Below, piece after piece: positions 47,394-56,761 of a stretch of DNA of 64,000 nucleotides; the stretch's first letter is position 1, and every line of letters starts with the position of its first letter. The notes below the pieces were generated by a model. That model was given only the letters and a program-made list of their open reading frames with translations. It was not told the DNA's origin and ran no database searches. Made by a program: the position numbers and the translations under genes. Source of the stretch: Streptomyces geranii (GTDB lineage: Bacteria > Actinomycetota > Actinomycetes > Streptomycetales > Streptomycetaceae); NCBI RefSeq assembly GCF_002954775.1, contig NZ_PJME01000013.1, positions 149,424-213,423 on the forward strand, in the 5' to 3' direction.

Positions 47394-50300
47394 ATGCTCC
47401 GAACCCCGCACCAGCAGGTCGACAGTCTGCTCGACGCCCTCGACCCGCTTCCGTACCCGCAGCGCATGCGCGAACTCGCCGCACGGACAAGAGAGTTCAC
47501 TCACCTGCGGCCGGTGCTGACGGAGCTGGCGGAACGCGGCTCGTACGGCCGTGACCTCGCGATCGTCGCCGCGGCGATCGGGCGGGACGCCGACTGGATC
47601 GCGGACCGGATCGCCGACCCCGACCCCTTCGTGCGCGCGCACGCGCTCCGGGCCGCCGAGAACCTCCAAGTGCCCGACTCCGCCTACGAGTCGGGGCTCA
47701 CCGACGCCTCCGAGGCGGTACGCCGGGACCTGCTGCGCGCGATCGTCGCGGGCGGGCGCACCGCACTCGCCGAACGGCTCCTGGACGGAGTGCGCCTGGA
47801 GCGCGGAGACGCGGAGGCGGCACGGCTGCTGCCCGGGTGCACACGGGAGACGGTGGCCCGGCTGCTCCCCGAGCTGTTCCACGCCTTCGACGGCTGGCAC
47901 GCGCTCGCCCGACGCCACCCGGACCTGCTGCTGGACGCGCTGGAACGGGAGTTGGCCGAACTGCCGGCCGCGCTCCACGACTCCTGGTGGGAGTCCTTCG
48001 GCGGCGCCGTGGCCGCCGTCGCGCCGCACGACCCCCTGCGCGTCCTCGGCTTCCTGGAGCGCCGCCCGCCCAGGGTGTTCCCCCGCCGACTCGACTCCTG
48101 CCTGGGCCTGTTCGTCGCCGCGGCCCCCGGGCGCGTACTGCGCCTGCTCGGCACACCCGGCTGGTCCGCCCGCTGTGTGCGCTCGCTGAACACGTCCGTG
48201 CTGCGCGGGCTGGCCCGCTCCGGGGCGCCCGAACTCGTCGCCTACGGCAGGGTGCTGGCGGCCACCGGAGACCTCCCGGTACTGCTCGCCGCCATGCCGC
48301 CAGGACGCCGCCACGCCCTCCTCGCCGAGGTGCAGGAGGGCCGGGGCTCCGCCGTCGCCGACGTGGCGACCCTGGCGGTGCTGCCCCGCACCCACGCGCC
48401 CGACGAGGCCCGCCGCGCAGCCGCCGCCGCCCGTGAACGAGGCGCCGGCTGGTACGCCGTACTCCTCGTCGAATCGTTCCTGCCCGTCGCCGAGATACGC
48501 GCCCGGCTCCTCGACGCCACCCGTCGCCCGGCCGCCGAGGACCGCGCCCTGGCCTGGCCGTTGCTGATCGACAACGCCGCGCGCTCCGGCGACCCGGACG
48601 CCGTCACCGCCGTACTCGCGGAGATGGGGCGGCTGAGGAACGAACAGGACCCGGTGCGTTCGGCCGCGCTTGCGGCGCTCGCCGACGTCCGTGCGGCGCT
48701 GTTCACCGAGGACGCCGAACCGCACCTCGACCGGATCGCCGCGGACGCCGTCGAGGCGCGTGACTCCTCCGGACCCACCCGGCAGCGGCTCGGAGCCCTC
48801 GCCCTCGGGGTGCTGCGCGAGCACGCGGCGCGCGGGCCACGGGAGTTGGTGAACTGGGCGCTGCGCACCCTGGTCCGCATCACCGGCCACACCGGCACCA
48901 TCGACCTCGGCCGGCTCGACCGGACCCTCGCGCACGGCCAGGAGCACCGCGTGTACGAGGCGCTGCGCCCCTGGATCGAGGCGGGCGCCGAAAAGGCCGA
49001 CTACAGCCTCGCGTTCGCCCTCGCCCGGGCCGTCGGACGACGCGCCGCCGGTATGGCCGAACTCCAGGACCTGCTCTGGCAGGCCGTCCGCTACGGCGGC
49101 AAGGACGCGACCGTCCGCACGGCGATCGACCTCTGGCTGGAGCCGCCCGCCACCCGCGACGAACGCGTCGCACGCGTCCTCGCCCACGAACCCTCCGCCG
49201 GAGCACTGCCGTCGGTGTGGCGCACCCTCGCCGGCCGCCGTACCGACCTGCTCGACCCGTACCTCGCCGAGACCCCGCCGTACGGCCGCTTCCTGCCCGA
49301 GCGCGAGCCCTGGACCGCACCCGGCCACCACGGCGTCCGGCGCTGGCGGCCCCGCCAACAGCGCCGGTTCGTCGGCCGGTTGGCGGACCTCGCCGCCGAC
49401 TCCGCGCTGCCGCTGCACCGTCGGGCCGCCGCGATCCAACAGGCCGCGCACGTACCGGAGTTTGGCGTCGCCCTCGTACGGCAGTGGACCGACTCCGGGG
49501 AGGTCGTCCTCGCCGAGGCGGCGCTCACCGCGCTCTCCCGCACCGACCGGCCCCACGAGGCGCTGCCCGAACTCCTCGCCCACGCGGGCGACGATCGCGC
49601 CCGGGTCGCCGTCCACGCGGCCACCCGGGCCTCGCGGTACGCGCCGCCGTCGCTGCTCGCCGGACAGCTCGCCGAGGTGCTGCGGGCCCCGGACACCAAG
49701 GTGACCAGCCGCAAGGAGGCGGTCCGGCTCGCGGTGACCCGGCTGCCCGCGCGGTCGGCCGTCGCGCTGCTCTGCGAGACGTACGGGCGGCCCGGCACCC
49801 ACCGCGACGTCCGTACCGCGTGTGTGGCCTTCGCGGGCGGGCTCGTCGCGCACGAGCCGGTCTGGGAGCTGCTGCGCGACGCGGCCGGCGCCGAACCGGT
49901 GCTGCGCCGGGCCGTGCTGCGGATCCGCCCCCTCGATCTGCCCGAACCCCACCGCGAGCGCTACGCCCGCCTCGTGCACGCCGTGTGCGGCACCGACGAC
50001 CCCGAGACCGCGGCCCTCGCCCTCGGCGCCCTGGCCCGGTGGACGCCCTGGTCGCCGGACGCGCCCGCGCTGCTGGCGCGGGCCGCGACGGACCTCGGCG
50101 ACCGGACCAACTGGCAGGTGGCGGCCGGCGGCCTGGTGACCGTCGCGGAGGACTCCCCGCAGGGCGCCCACTGGCTCCTGGAGGCCCTACGGACCCTCGC
50201 CGGGCGCCCGGCGGACGGCGAGCCCGACCTGGACGCGGGGGAGGGGCGCGACCGTCCCGCCCACCGGCGGGTCGAGTACGTCGTCTCCTGCCTGCTCCGG

Positions 50301-50744
50301 CACGGCAGTCCGGCCGCCGGGAGCGTCCGGCCCGCCGCTCTCGCCGCGAGCGAGCTGCTCGCCGGGTACGACGCCCACGTACCGCGGGCCGCGACCCTGG
50401 CGGCGTACCACCTGGACCTCGACGCCCGGCCGCCCCGCCTCGGACAGCTGGCCGCGCTCACCGCCGGCCGCCCCGCACTGGCCGCCCGCACCGCCGGTCA
50501 GCTGGCCGAACGGCTGGCGCGGCCGGAACAGGAGGGCGACCCCGAGGCGCTGCTGGCCGAGGTCGGGCTGCTGACCGCCCACGGCGGCCACGCGGAGGGG
50601 CTGCTCGCGGTCGCCGTCACCGGGGCGCTGGGCGGCCGTACGGAGTGGGCCGGGCCCTGGCGGGAGCGGCTGACAGCACTGCGCCGCCACCCCGTGGCCG
50701 ACGTGCGGGACGCGGCGCTGGACGAGGTGACGGCGTACGAGTGA
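47394..50744 (+). CDS. Giant Ala/Arg-rich helical-repeat protein, 1,116 aa
   Basis: No enzyme motif is visible. The chain is a regular succession of amphipathic helices of about 30-40 residues (for example ADWIADRIADPDPFVRAHALRAAENLQ near the start and ALTALSRTDRPHEALPELLAHA later), as in HEAT or armadillo solenoids. Small relatives of this kind are scaffolds. It starts 56 bp after the WhiB-like gene at an ATG with no good Shine-Dalgarno but a CACAAT element 7 nt upstream, suggesting a leaderless transcript. It converges with the desaturase gene. Many large open frames on the other strand are only its shadow. Confidence 0.75.
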   Translation: MLRTPHQQVDSLLDALDPLPYPQRMRELAARTREFTHLRPVLTELAERGSYGRDLAIVAAAIGRDADWIADRIADPDPFVRAHALRAAENLQVPDSAYESGLTDASEAVRRDLLRAIVAGGRTALAERLLDGVRLERGDAEAARLLPGCTRETVARLLPELFHAFDGWHALARRHPDLLLDALERELAELPAALHDSWWESFGGAVAAVAPHDPLRVLGFLERRPPRVFPRRLDSCLGLFVAAAPGRVLRLLGTPGWSARCVRSLNTSVLRGLARSGAPELVAYGRVLAATGDLPVLLAAMPPGRRHALLAEVQEGRGSAVADVATLAVLPRTHAPDEARRAAAAARERGAGWYAVLLVESFLPVAEIRARLLDATRRPAAEDRALAWPLLIDNAARSGDPDAVTAVLAEMGRLRNEQDPVRSAALAALADVRAALFTEDAEPHLDRIAADAVEARDSSGPTRQRLGALALGVLREHAARGPRELVNWALRTLVRITGHTGTIDLGRLDRTLAHGQEHRVYEALRPWIEAGAEKADYSLAFALARAVGRRAAGMAELQDLLWQAVRYGGKDATVRTAIDLWLEPPATRDERVARVLAHEPSAGALPSVWRTLAGRRTDLLDPYLAETPPYGRFLPEREPWTAPGHHGVRRWRPRQQRRFVGRLADLAADSALPLHRRAAAIQQAAHVPEFGVALVRQWTDSGEVVLAEAALTALSRTDRPHEALPELLAHAGDDRARVAVHAATRASRYAPPSLLAGQLAEVLRAPDTKVTSRKEAVRLAVTRLPARSAVALLCETYGRPGTHRDVRTACVAFAGGLVAHEPVWELLRDAAGAEPVLRRAVLRIRPLDLPEPHRERYARLVHAVCGTDDPETAALALGALARWTPWSPDAPALLARAATDLGDRTNWQVAAGGLVTVAEDSPQGAHWLLEALRTLAGRPADGEPDLDAGEGRDRPAHRRVEYVVSCLLRHGSPAAGSVRPAALAASELLAGYDAHVPRAATLAAYHLDLDARPPRLGQLAALTAGRPALAARTAGQLAERLARPEQEGDPEALLAEVGLLTAHGGHAEGLLAVAVTGALGGRTEWAGPWRERLTALRRHPVADVRDAALDEVTAYE

Positions 50745-50768
50745 GGGATGCGGCGGGGTCGAGGCGGG

Positions 50769-51746
50769 TCAGCCGGCGGCGCGGGCCGCCAGGCGGGCCT
50801 TGCGGGCCGCGAGCTTCTCGTCGAACTTGGCGGCTTCCGCGTCCAGGCCGCCCATGAACATGCCCAGTTCCTCCTGGGCCTGGAGACCCTCGCCGGTGAG
50901 GTCGCTCATGTCCATGACCTTGAGGTGGCGCAGGACCGGCTGGAGCACGTCGTCGTGGTGGATGCGCATGTTGTAGACCTCGCCGATCGCCATCTGCGCG
51001 GCGGCCCGCTCGAAGCCGGGCATGCCGTGACCGGGCATCCGGAAGTTGACGATCACGTCCCGGACCGCCTGCATCGTCAGGTCGGGCGCGAGTTCGAACG
51101 CGGCCTTCAGGAGGTTGCGGTAGAAGACCATGTGCAGGTTCTCGTCGGTCGCGATGCGGGCCAGCATGCGGTCGCAGACCGGGTCGCCCGACTGGTGGCC
51201 CGTGTTGCGGTGCGAGACGCGGGTGGCCAGCTCCTGGAAGGCGACGTACGCCACCGAGTGCAGCATCGAGTGCCGGTTGTCCGACTCGAAGCCCTCGGCC
51301 ATGTGCTGCATACGGAACTCTTCGAGCTTGTCCGGGTCGACCGCGCGCGAGGCCAGCAGGTAGTCGCGCATCACGATGCCGTGTCGGCCCTCCTCCGCCG
51401 TCCAGCGGTGCACCCAGGTGCCCCAGGCGCCGTCGCGGCCGAACAGGCTGGCGATCTCGTGGTGGTAGCTGGGGAGGTTGTCCTCGGTGAGGAGGTTGAC
51501 GACCAGGGCGATCCGGCCCAGCTCGGTGACCTTGGACTGCTCCTTGTCCCAGGCCTCGCCGTCCTCGAAGAAACCGGGGAAGTTGCGGGCGTCGCCCCAC
51601 GGCACGTACTCGTGCGGCATCCAGTCCTTGGCGACCTTGAGATGCCGGTTGAGTTCGGTCTCGACCACTTCTTCCAGGGCGAACAGCAGCCGGGCGTCGG
51701 TCCAGGCGCCGGACGGGCTGCCGAGGTGCGGCGAAGTGATCGTCAT
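50769..51746 (-). CDS. Acyl-ACP/acyl-CoA desaturase (diiron), 325 aa
   Basis: This soluble ferritin-like diiron enzyme introduces a double bond into a saturated acyl chain. The helices carry the iron ligands E-x-x-H type: DNLPSYHHEI, TAEEGRHGIVMRDYL near 115-130, DENLHMVFYRNLL near 205, with EELNRHLKVAKDW-like VETELNRHLKVAKDW near 29-43. The length and spacing match the DesA2/stearoyl-ACP desaturase family. It adjusts membrane fluidity, which explains regulation from an operator-like array upstream. The ATG at 51746 has no close Shine-Dalgarno but is the first start before the conserved N-terminus. Confidence 0.9.
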   Translation of the reverse strand: MTITSPHLGSPSGAWTDARLLFALEEVVETELNRHLKVAKDWMPHEYVPWGDARNFPGFFEDGEAWDKEQSKVTELGRIALVVNLLTEDNLPSYHHEIASLFGRDGAWGTWVHRWTAEEGRHGIVMRDYLLASRAVDPDKLEEFRMQHMAEGFESDNRHSMLHSVAYVAFQELATRVSHRNTGHQSGDPVCDRMLARIATDENLHMVFYRNLLKAAFELAPDLTMQAVRDVIVNFRMPGHGMPGFERAAAQMAIGEVYNMRIHHDDVLQPVLRHLKVMDMSDLTGEGLQAQEELGMFMGGLDAEAAKFDEKLAARKARLAARAAG

Positions 51747-51820
51747 GAATGCTCCAGAATGACGTGCGAGCGGAATACGCGGACTTCTCGGGGGACTGCC
51801 GGGGACTGCCGAGAACTCAA

Positions 51821-51865
51821 CCTACGGCATCGTAGGCTACGTTCCCGTAGGTTACGCCACCGTAA
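51821..51865. promoter_or_regulatory. Operator array upstream of the desaturase gene
   Basis: CCTACG (51821-51826) and CGTAGG (51831-51836) form a 6-bp inverted repeat with 4-bp spacer. A second one, TTACG (51852-51856) and CGTAA (51861-51865), follows with the same spacer, and CGTAGG occurs once more between. Related half-sites at regular spacing suggest a dimeric repressor such as a TetR-family fatty-acid regulator, acting on the desaturase promoter. Confidence 0.65.
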
Positions 51866-51969
51866 GTTAAGAGTGCTGTAAAGATCGCTGATCAGCGGGT
51901 TTCGCACCAGGGAGAGGCGAAGCCCCAGGCTCGCAGGTCCAGGGCCGAACGGGTAGCCCGTTCGCCCGA

Positions 51970-52746
51970 TCAGCTGTACAGCTCCCGCAGTCTCACCGAG
52001 AGGCAGGTCACACAGCCTTCGAGCTTCTCGAACTCGCTGATGTCGACCAGCACCGGCTCGTGGCCGAGATCGGCGAGCAGCTCGGCCGTCTTCGGCGCGC
52101 TCGCGGCCATCAGCAGCTTGCCGCCGCCCAGCAGCACCACATGCGCCCCCGACTCCTCCGGGACCGGCAGGAAGCGCGGGAAGAGCGTCGGACTGTCCAC
52201 CAGGGGCGCGTGCCCGATGACGGTCCCGTCCGGCAGCGCGGTGACCGCCGACTTCAGATGCAGCACGCTGCTCACCGGTACGGCGACCACCCGGGCGCCC
52301 AGCGGTTCGAACACGGCCTTCAGCTGCTGTACGCCGGCGGCGTTCGTCCGCCCGCCCCGTCCTACGTAGATCGTGTCGCCGATCTTGAGGACGTCGCCGC
52401 CCTCCAGGGTGCCCGGCTCCCACACCCAGTTCACCGAGCAGCCGAGGCGGGCCACGGTCTCCTCGACGCCGCCCGTCTCGTCGCGCCGGGACTCGGCGCC
52501 GGGCCGGGCGATCAGGGCGACGTTCCGGTAGACGACCACCGCGTCCTCGACGAACACCGCGTCCGGGCAGTCGTCCGCCGGATCGACCTCGACGGTCTCC
52601 CAGCCGTGGGTGCGCAGCGCCTCCGCGTACGCCTCCCACTGCCGTTCGGCGAGGGCCGGGTCGATCTCCTCGCGCTCGATGTGCGTCACGAGGCCCTCGG
52701 CCAGGCGTGGGCTGGGGCGGCGTATGAGGGCCTTCTTGCTGGGCAC
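51970..52746 (-). CDS. Dimethylarginine dimethylaminohydrolase (DDAH-like), 258 aa
   Basis: This guanidino-group hydrolase hydrolyses dimethylarginine to citrulline and dimethylamine. The pentein fold shows the substrate-binding acid DCPDAVFVEDAVVVYRNVALIARPG, catalytic His in VLHLKSAVT near residue 152 and the nucleophilic Cys in LEGCVTCLSVRL near residue 247. In the family it is a cytosolic enzyme; in Streptomyces it is often solitary. I chose the GTG at 52746 with GGAG 8 nt upstream; the GTG at 52782 lengthens the chain by twelve residues. Substrate preference cannot be settled from sequence. Confidence 0.85.
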   Translation of the reverse strand: MPSKKALIRRPSPRLAEGLVTHIEREEIDPALAERQWEAYAEALRTHGWETVEVDPADDCPDAVFVEDAVVVYRNVALIARPGAESRRDETGGVEETVARLGCSVNWVWEPGTLEGGDVLKIGDTIYVGRGGRTNAAGVQQLKAVFEPLGARVVAVPVSSVLHLKSAVTALPDGTVIGHAPLVDSPTLFPRFLPVPEESGAHVVLLGGGKLLMAASAPKTAELLADLGHEPVLVDISEFEKLEGCVTCLSVRLRELYS

Positions 52747-52860
52747 GGGCGGAACTCCGAATCGCAGGGGGCGTCCGGGCACATCATGCCGGGCCGGGCT
52801 GTCCGGACAAAAGCCCCGGAGGTCAGACCGGGGCCGCCGCCCCGGCCCCGGCCCCCGACG

Positions 52861-54477
52861 TCAGCCCACCTCCGCCGGGTCGATCTCCCGCAGCTCGCCG
52901 TCCAGGAGCAGCCACCGGGTGATCCCGATCGACTCCAGGAACGGCAGGTCGTGGCTGGCCACGATCAGCGCGCCCTCGTACGACTCCAGGGCCGAGACGA
53001 GCTGGCGTGCGCTCGCCATGTCCAGGTTGTTGGTCGGCTCGTCCAGCATCAGCAGCTGGGGTGCGGGCTCGGCCAGCATCAGCGCGGCCAGCGCGGCCCG
53101 GAAGCGCTCGCCGCCGGACAGGGTCGCGGCCGGCTGGTCGGCGCGGGCGCCCCGGAACAGGAAGCGGGCCAGCCGCGCACGGACCCGGTTGTTGGTGGCG
53201 CCGGGCGAGAACCGGGCCACGTTCTCCGCGACGGTCAGCTCGTCGTCGAGGACGTCCAGCCGCTGCGGCAGAAAACGCAGCGGCACGTGCGCGCGTGCCT
53301 CCCCGGAGGCGGGGGCCAGCTCTCCGGAGACCGTCCGCAGCAGGGTCGTCTTGCCCGCGCCGTTACGCCCGATCAGCGCGACCCGCTCCGGCCCGCGCAG
53401 ATCGAAGGAGCCCACGCTCGCGCCGTACGCCAGCTCCAGGTCCAGCAGCGTGAGGACGGTACGGCCGGGCGGTACGGCCGTGTACGGCAGGTCGACGCGG
53501 ATCTCGTCGTCGTCCCGCACGGCGTCCACCGCCTCGTCGAGCCGCTCCTTGGCGCCGGCGAGCCGCTCCTCGTGCAGGATGCGGTGCTTGCCCGCCGACT
53601 CCTGCGCGGACCGCTTGCGCGCCCCCATGACGATCTTCGGCTCGCGCTTCTGGTCGGCCATCTTCTGCCCGTACTTCCTGCGGCGGGCCAACTTCAGGTG
53701 CGCGTCGGACAGTTCGCGCTTCTGCTTCTTCAGATCGGCCTCGGCGACCCGCACCATCCGCTCGGCCGCCTCCTGTTCGGTGGCGAGCGACTCCTCGTAC
53801 GCCGAGAAGTTGCCGCCGTACCAGGTGACCTCGCCGGAGCGCAGATCGGCGATCTGGTCGACCAGGTCGAGGAGTTCACGGTCGTGGCTGACCACGACCA
53901 TCACGCCGGGCCAGGAGGAGACGGCCGTGTAGAGGCGTCGGCGCGCGTACAGGTCCAGGTTGTTGGTCGGCTCGTCCAGCAGGAGCACGTCCGGGCGCTG
54001 CAGCAGCAGCGCGGCCAGGCGCAGCAGGACGGACTCACCGCCCGAGATCTCGCCGATCGTGCGGTCCAACTCGATCCGGCCGAGCCCGAGTTCGCCGAGC
54101 GTGGCCAGGGCGCGTTCTTCTACGTCCCAGTCGTCGCCGATCGTCTCGAAGTGCTCGTCGGCCACGTCACCCGCCTCGATGGCGTGCAGCGCGGCCCGTT
54201 TGGCGCGGATGCCGAGCGTTTCGTCCACGCGCAGGGTGGTGTCGAGGGTGACGGACTGCGGGAGGTAGCCGATGTCGCCCGCGACGCGGACGGTGCCGTC
54301 GGCGGGCTGGAGCCGACCGGCGATCAGCTTCAACAGGGTTGACTTTCCTGATCCGTTGACGCCGACGAGCCCGGTGCGGCCGGGGCCGACGGCGACGTCG
54401 AGGCCCTCGAAGACGGCGGTGCCGTCCGGCCAGGCGAAGGACAGGGAGGTGACGGCGATGGAAGTGGTGGCTGACAT
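52861..54477 (-). CDS. ABC-F ATPase (antibiotic-resistance/ribosome protection type), 538 aa
   Basis: Two ABC domains are fused in tandem, with Walker A motifs GVNGSGKST (near 39) and GRNGAGKTT (near 372), signatures ISGGES and LSGGER, and Walker B LLLDEPTNNLD in both halves. The linker between them (about 225-305) is a long basic coiled coil. There are no membrane spans, so it acts on ribosomes rather than as a pump; ABC-F proteins protect against antibiotics or rescue stalled translation. The leader (54478-54670) contains complementary segments that may regulate it. The ATG at 54477 opens at the family start. Confidence 0.9.
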   Translation of the reverse strand: MSATTSIAVTSLSFAWPDGTAVFEGLDVAVGPGRTGLVGVNGSGKSTLLKLIAGRLQPADGTVRVAGDIGYLPQSVTLDTTLRVDETLGIRAKRAALHAIEAGDVADEHFETIGDDWDVEERALATLGELGLGRIELDRTIGEISGGESVLLRLAALLLQRPDVLLLDEPTNNLDLYARRRLYTAVSSWPGVMVVVSHDRELLDLVDQIADLRSGEVTWYGGNFSAYEESLATEQEAAERMVRVAEADLKKQKRELSDAHLKLARRRKYGQKMADQKREPKIVMGARKRSAQESAGKHRILHEERLAGAKERLDEAVDAVRDDDEIRVDLPYTAVPPGRTVLTLLDLELAYGASVGSFDLRGPERVALIGRNGAGKTTLLRTVSGELAPASGEARAHVPLRFLPQRLDVLDDELTVAENVARFSPGATNNRVRARLARFLFRGARADQPAATLSGGERFRAALAALMLAEPAPQLLMLDEPTNNLDMASARQLVSALESYEGALIVASHDLPFLESIGITRWLLLDGELREIDPAEVG

Positions 54478-54670
54478 GCGGCCTCGCGGTTGCTTGGTTC
54501 GGTCGGGGCAAACGCGTGTCGAGACACCGGCGGGCGGCGGCGGAATGATCTTGGTGGCACGAGAAAGGCCCTGCTCCGGAAGGAGTCACGGACGGCTCGA
54601 ACACCGAGGTCGCACGCTGTGCACACACACCACTGGAGGGTGTGGGGCGCGGTGTCTCAAGACCTCAGTA
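54478..54670 (-). promoter_or_regulatory. Leader of the ABC-F gene with competing complementary segments
   Basis: On the transcript, GAGACACC (complement of 54651-54658) can pair with GGTGTCTC (complement of 54521-54528), 8 bp over about 120 nt. The second segment also forms a local stem with GACAC. Alternative pairings of this sort are a feature of attenuators in front of ARE ABC-F genes. A 30-codon open frame in the leader has no strong ribosome-binding site. Confidence 0.4.
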
Positions 54671-54770
54671 GAGCAACGTCCTTCTCCAATTCGACGGCAA
54701 CAGGACCGCTGTCAGCGTAGGAAGTGGCGTTTCGGGCTGTCAAAGCATTAAAGGCGGCCGAGCGGTGCTG

Positions 54771-55187
54771 TCAGAGGGCGTCGCGCATCAGCTCCGCGAG
54801 GTCGTGGTCCAGGTCGGTCTGCAGATGCTCCAGGCCGACGGGCACCAGTTCGGTGGTGGCCGCCAGGAAGCGCCGCAGCTCGCCCGAGCGGACATGGACG
54901 ACCGCGGTGCCCTCGGGGGCGTGGAACTCCAGCACCGTCCGGTCGTAGCCGTACGGCCGGACCCGGACGTCGCCGTGGCCCTGCGGTTCGCGCATGCCGT
55001 CGGAGAGCAGCTCGCGGGCGAAGGTCCAGCAGACCTCCACGCCCTCCAGCGTGGCCGGCGCGGGGAAGGTCATCCGGACGGCGAACGGATCGCGCCGGTC
55101 GTAGGTGAGTGTCGCGGGAATGCTCGGCATCCGCGGCGCGGCGGCGACGAGACGGGCTTCTACCAGCTGTTCGATGACGGTGGACAT
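54771..55187 (-). CDS. ssgD: SsgA-like sporulation/cell-wall protein (SsgD-like), 138 aa
   Basis: SsgA-like proteins are specific to sporulating actinomycetes and place division or wall-assembly machinery. The fold is recognised by PFAVRMTFP, VCWTFARELLSDGM and VLEFHAPEGTAVVHV, all in the family positions. The length of about 138 residues fits. AAGGGAG lies 9-10 nt before the ATG at 55187. The SsgD label rests on synteny: in S. coelicolor ssgD is SCO6722, next to an ABC-F gene, as I recall. SsgD is linked to lateral cell-wall integrity. Confidence 0.85.
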   Translation of the reverse strand: MSTVIEQLVEARLVAAAPRMPSIPATLTYDRRDPFAVRMTFPAPATLEGVEVCWTFARELLSDGMREPQGHGDVRVRPYGYDRTVLEFHAPEGTAVVHVRSGELRRFLAATTELVPVGLEHLQTDLDHDLAELMRDAL

Positions 55188-55331
55188 CGCCTTGCTCCCT
55201 TGTGACGGTTGGCCGCACTCCCGATTGGAACGGTCCGCACACTGAAGGAGACGCTGGAACGAGCCAAACAGTGCACCTGAATTTCTAGTGACCTCTGTCA
55301 CCGAGTTCATTCACTGCTACCTTCGCCCGCC

Positions 55332-56483
55332 ATGAGGATCTTGAGCCCGAAGCGGCAGGCCAGACGGACGATACGGATGAGCCGGACGAAGCGGACGAGT
55401 CGCGTGGTGATGGCGGGGGCGTACGCGGCGGCGCTCGCCGCCGTGGCCGCCGGACTGGCGGCGCCCGCGCAGGCGTACGAGGGGACCGGCTCCGGCGCAG
55501 GGCACCCGGCGCCGCACTGGGCGGCCAAGGACAGCGGGGCCGCCGACGTCCGCTTCCGCGGACTGTCCGCCGTGAGCCGGAACACCGCCTGGGTCGCCGG
55601 GACCGCGGGCACCGTGCTGCGCACCACCGACGGCGGCGCGAGCTGGCGAAACGTCTCTCCGCCGGGCGCGGCCGAGCTGCAGTTCCGGGACATCGAGGCG
55701 TTCGACGCGCGGCGTGCCGTGGTCCTGGCCATCGGCGAGGGCGAGGCCTCCCGGGTCTACCGCACCGACGACGGCGGCACGACCTGGACCGAGTCGTTCC
55801 GCAACACCGACGCCAGGGCCTTCTACGACTGCCTCACCTTCTTCGACAGCCGCCACGGCCTCGCCATGAGCGACCCGGTGGACGGCAGGTTCCGCATCCT
55901 GTCCACCGCCGACGGCGGACGCTCCTGGAAGGTGCTGCCCAGCGAGGGCATGCCGGCCGCGCTGGAGGGCGAGGCGGGCTTCGCGGCGAGCGGGCAGTGC
56001 CTGGTCAGCTCCGGGCCGCGTGACGTCTGGCTGGCCACGGGCGGGGGTGCACGCGCGCGCGTGCTGCACTCCGCCGACCGCGGGCTCACCTGGACGGCCG
56101 CCGACTCGCCGATCCCGGCGGGCGACGGGGCGCGCGGTGTCTTCGCGCTCGCCTTCCGCGACCGTACGCACGGACTCGCGGTCGGCGGCGACTACCGCGC
56201 CGACCAGCCCTCCCCGCGCGCGGGAGCGGTCACCAGGGACGGCGGCCGTACCTGGACCACCTCGGCCACACCCCCGCCCGCCTACCGCTCCGGCGTCGCC
56301 TGGCTCCCCTACAGCCGCACGGCCGCGCTCGCGGTCGGCCCGACCGGCACCGACCTCACCACGGACGCCGGGCGCACCTGGAAGACGGTGGACACCGGCT
56401 CGTACGACACCGTGGACTGCACCCCCGACCTGGGCTGCTGGGCGGCCGGCGAGAAGGGGCGCGTGGCACGGCTCGAATCGTGA
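55332..56483 (+). CDS. Secreted BNR/YCF48-like beta-propeller protein, 383 aa
   Basis: A long basic N-terminus and hydrophobic core ending AAPAQA form a signal peptide. The rest has at least four beta-propeller blades with the Asp-box-like pattern TDGGASW, TDDGGTTW, TADGGRSW, SADRGLTW and DGGRTW. It resembles exported oxidoreductase-annotated proteins related to photosystem assembly factor YCF48 and sialidases, but no catalytic residues for either are visible. The protein is extracellular. It lies 144 bp from the ssgD-like gene, divergent from it. Confidence 0.8.
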   Translation: MRILSPKRQARRTIRMSRTKRTSRVVMAGAYAAALAAVAAGLAAPAQAYEGTGSGAGHPAPHWAAKDSGAADVRFRGLSAVSRNTAWVAGTAGTVLRTTDGGASWRNVSPPGAAELQFRDIEAFDARRAVVLAIGEGEASRVYRTDDGGTTWTESFRNTDARAFYDCLTFFDSRHGLAMSDPVDGRFRILSTADGGRSWKVLPSEGMPAALEGEAGFAASGQCLVSSGPRDVWLATGGGARARVLHSADRGLTWTAADSPIPAGDGARGVFALAFRDRTHGLAVGGDYRADQPSPRAGAVTRDGGRTWTTSATPPPAYRSGVAWLPYSRTAALAVGPTGTDLTTDAGRTWKTVDTGSYDTVDCTPDLGCWAAGEKGRVARLES

Positions 56484-56502
56484 TGCCCGGGTACCCGTTC
56501 AC

Positions 56503-56727
56503 GCGCGGACCGTCAACAAGGAGCACGCCCGTGCCGGTGAGTCCCGGACCGCCAGCCGTACGTCGACCGAGGACATGTCGTCCGGCAGGCGCGGCGGCCT
56601 GCGCTCGCACAAGGGCGCGCGGGGGCAGACGTACGAGCAGCTCTACGCGGAGGCGAGGCGGCGGAACGTGCACGGCCGCTCCGGCATGGACAAGGAGCAG
56701 CTGAAGCGGGTCCTCGGCGGCAAGTGA
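56503..56727 (+). pseudogene. 5'-truncated small gene of the DUF7218/'plasmid stabilization' type
   Basis: Seventy-four codons match the C-terminal two thirds of this family: ARTVNKEHARAGESRTASRTS, then SSGRRGGLRSHKGARGQTYEQL and ending MDKEQLKRVLGG. Family members normally begin with a further 35-residue helical N-terminus (MPRGSN...AEEIA type), absent here; the frame runs instead straight into the 3' end of the preceding gene. Translation could start at ATG 56575 (50 residues), with GAGG upstream, but would lose the first half. I read it as a truncated remnant, perhaps still expressed. Confidence 0.6.
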
Positions 56728-56761
56728 CCTCCCGCGCCGGGGCCGTACGCTCGTCGTCATC

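Noticed and set aside
47088..50171. 1,027-codon minus-strand frame
   Set aside because: Antisense to the helical-repeat gene; composition is Gly/Arg/Val-rich noise and there is no ribosome-binding site.
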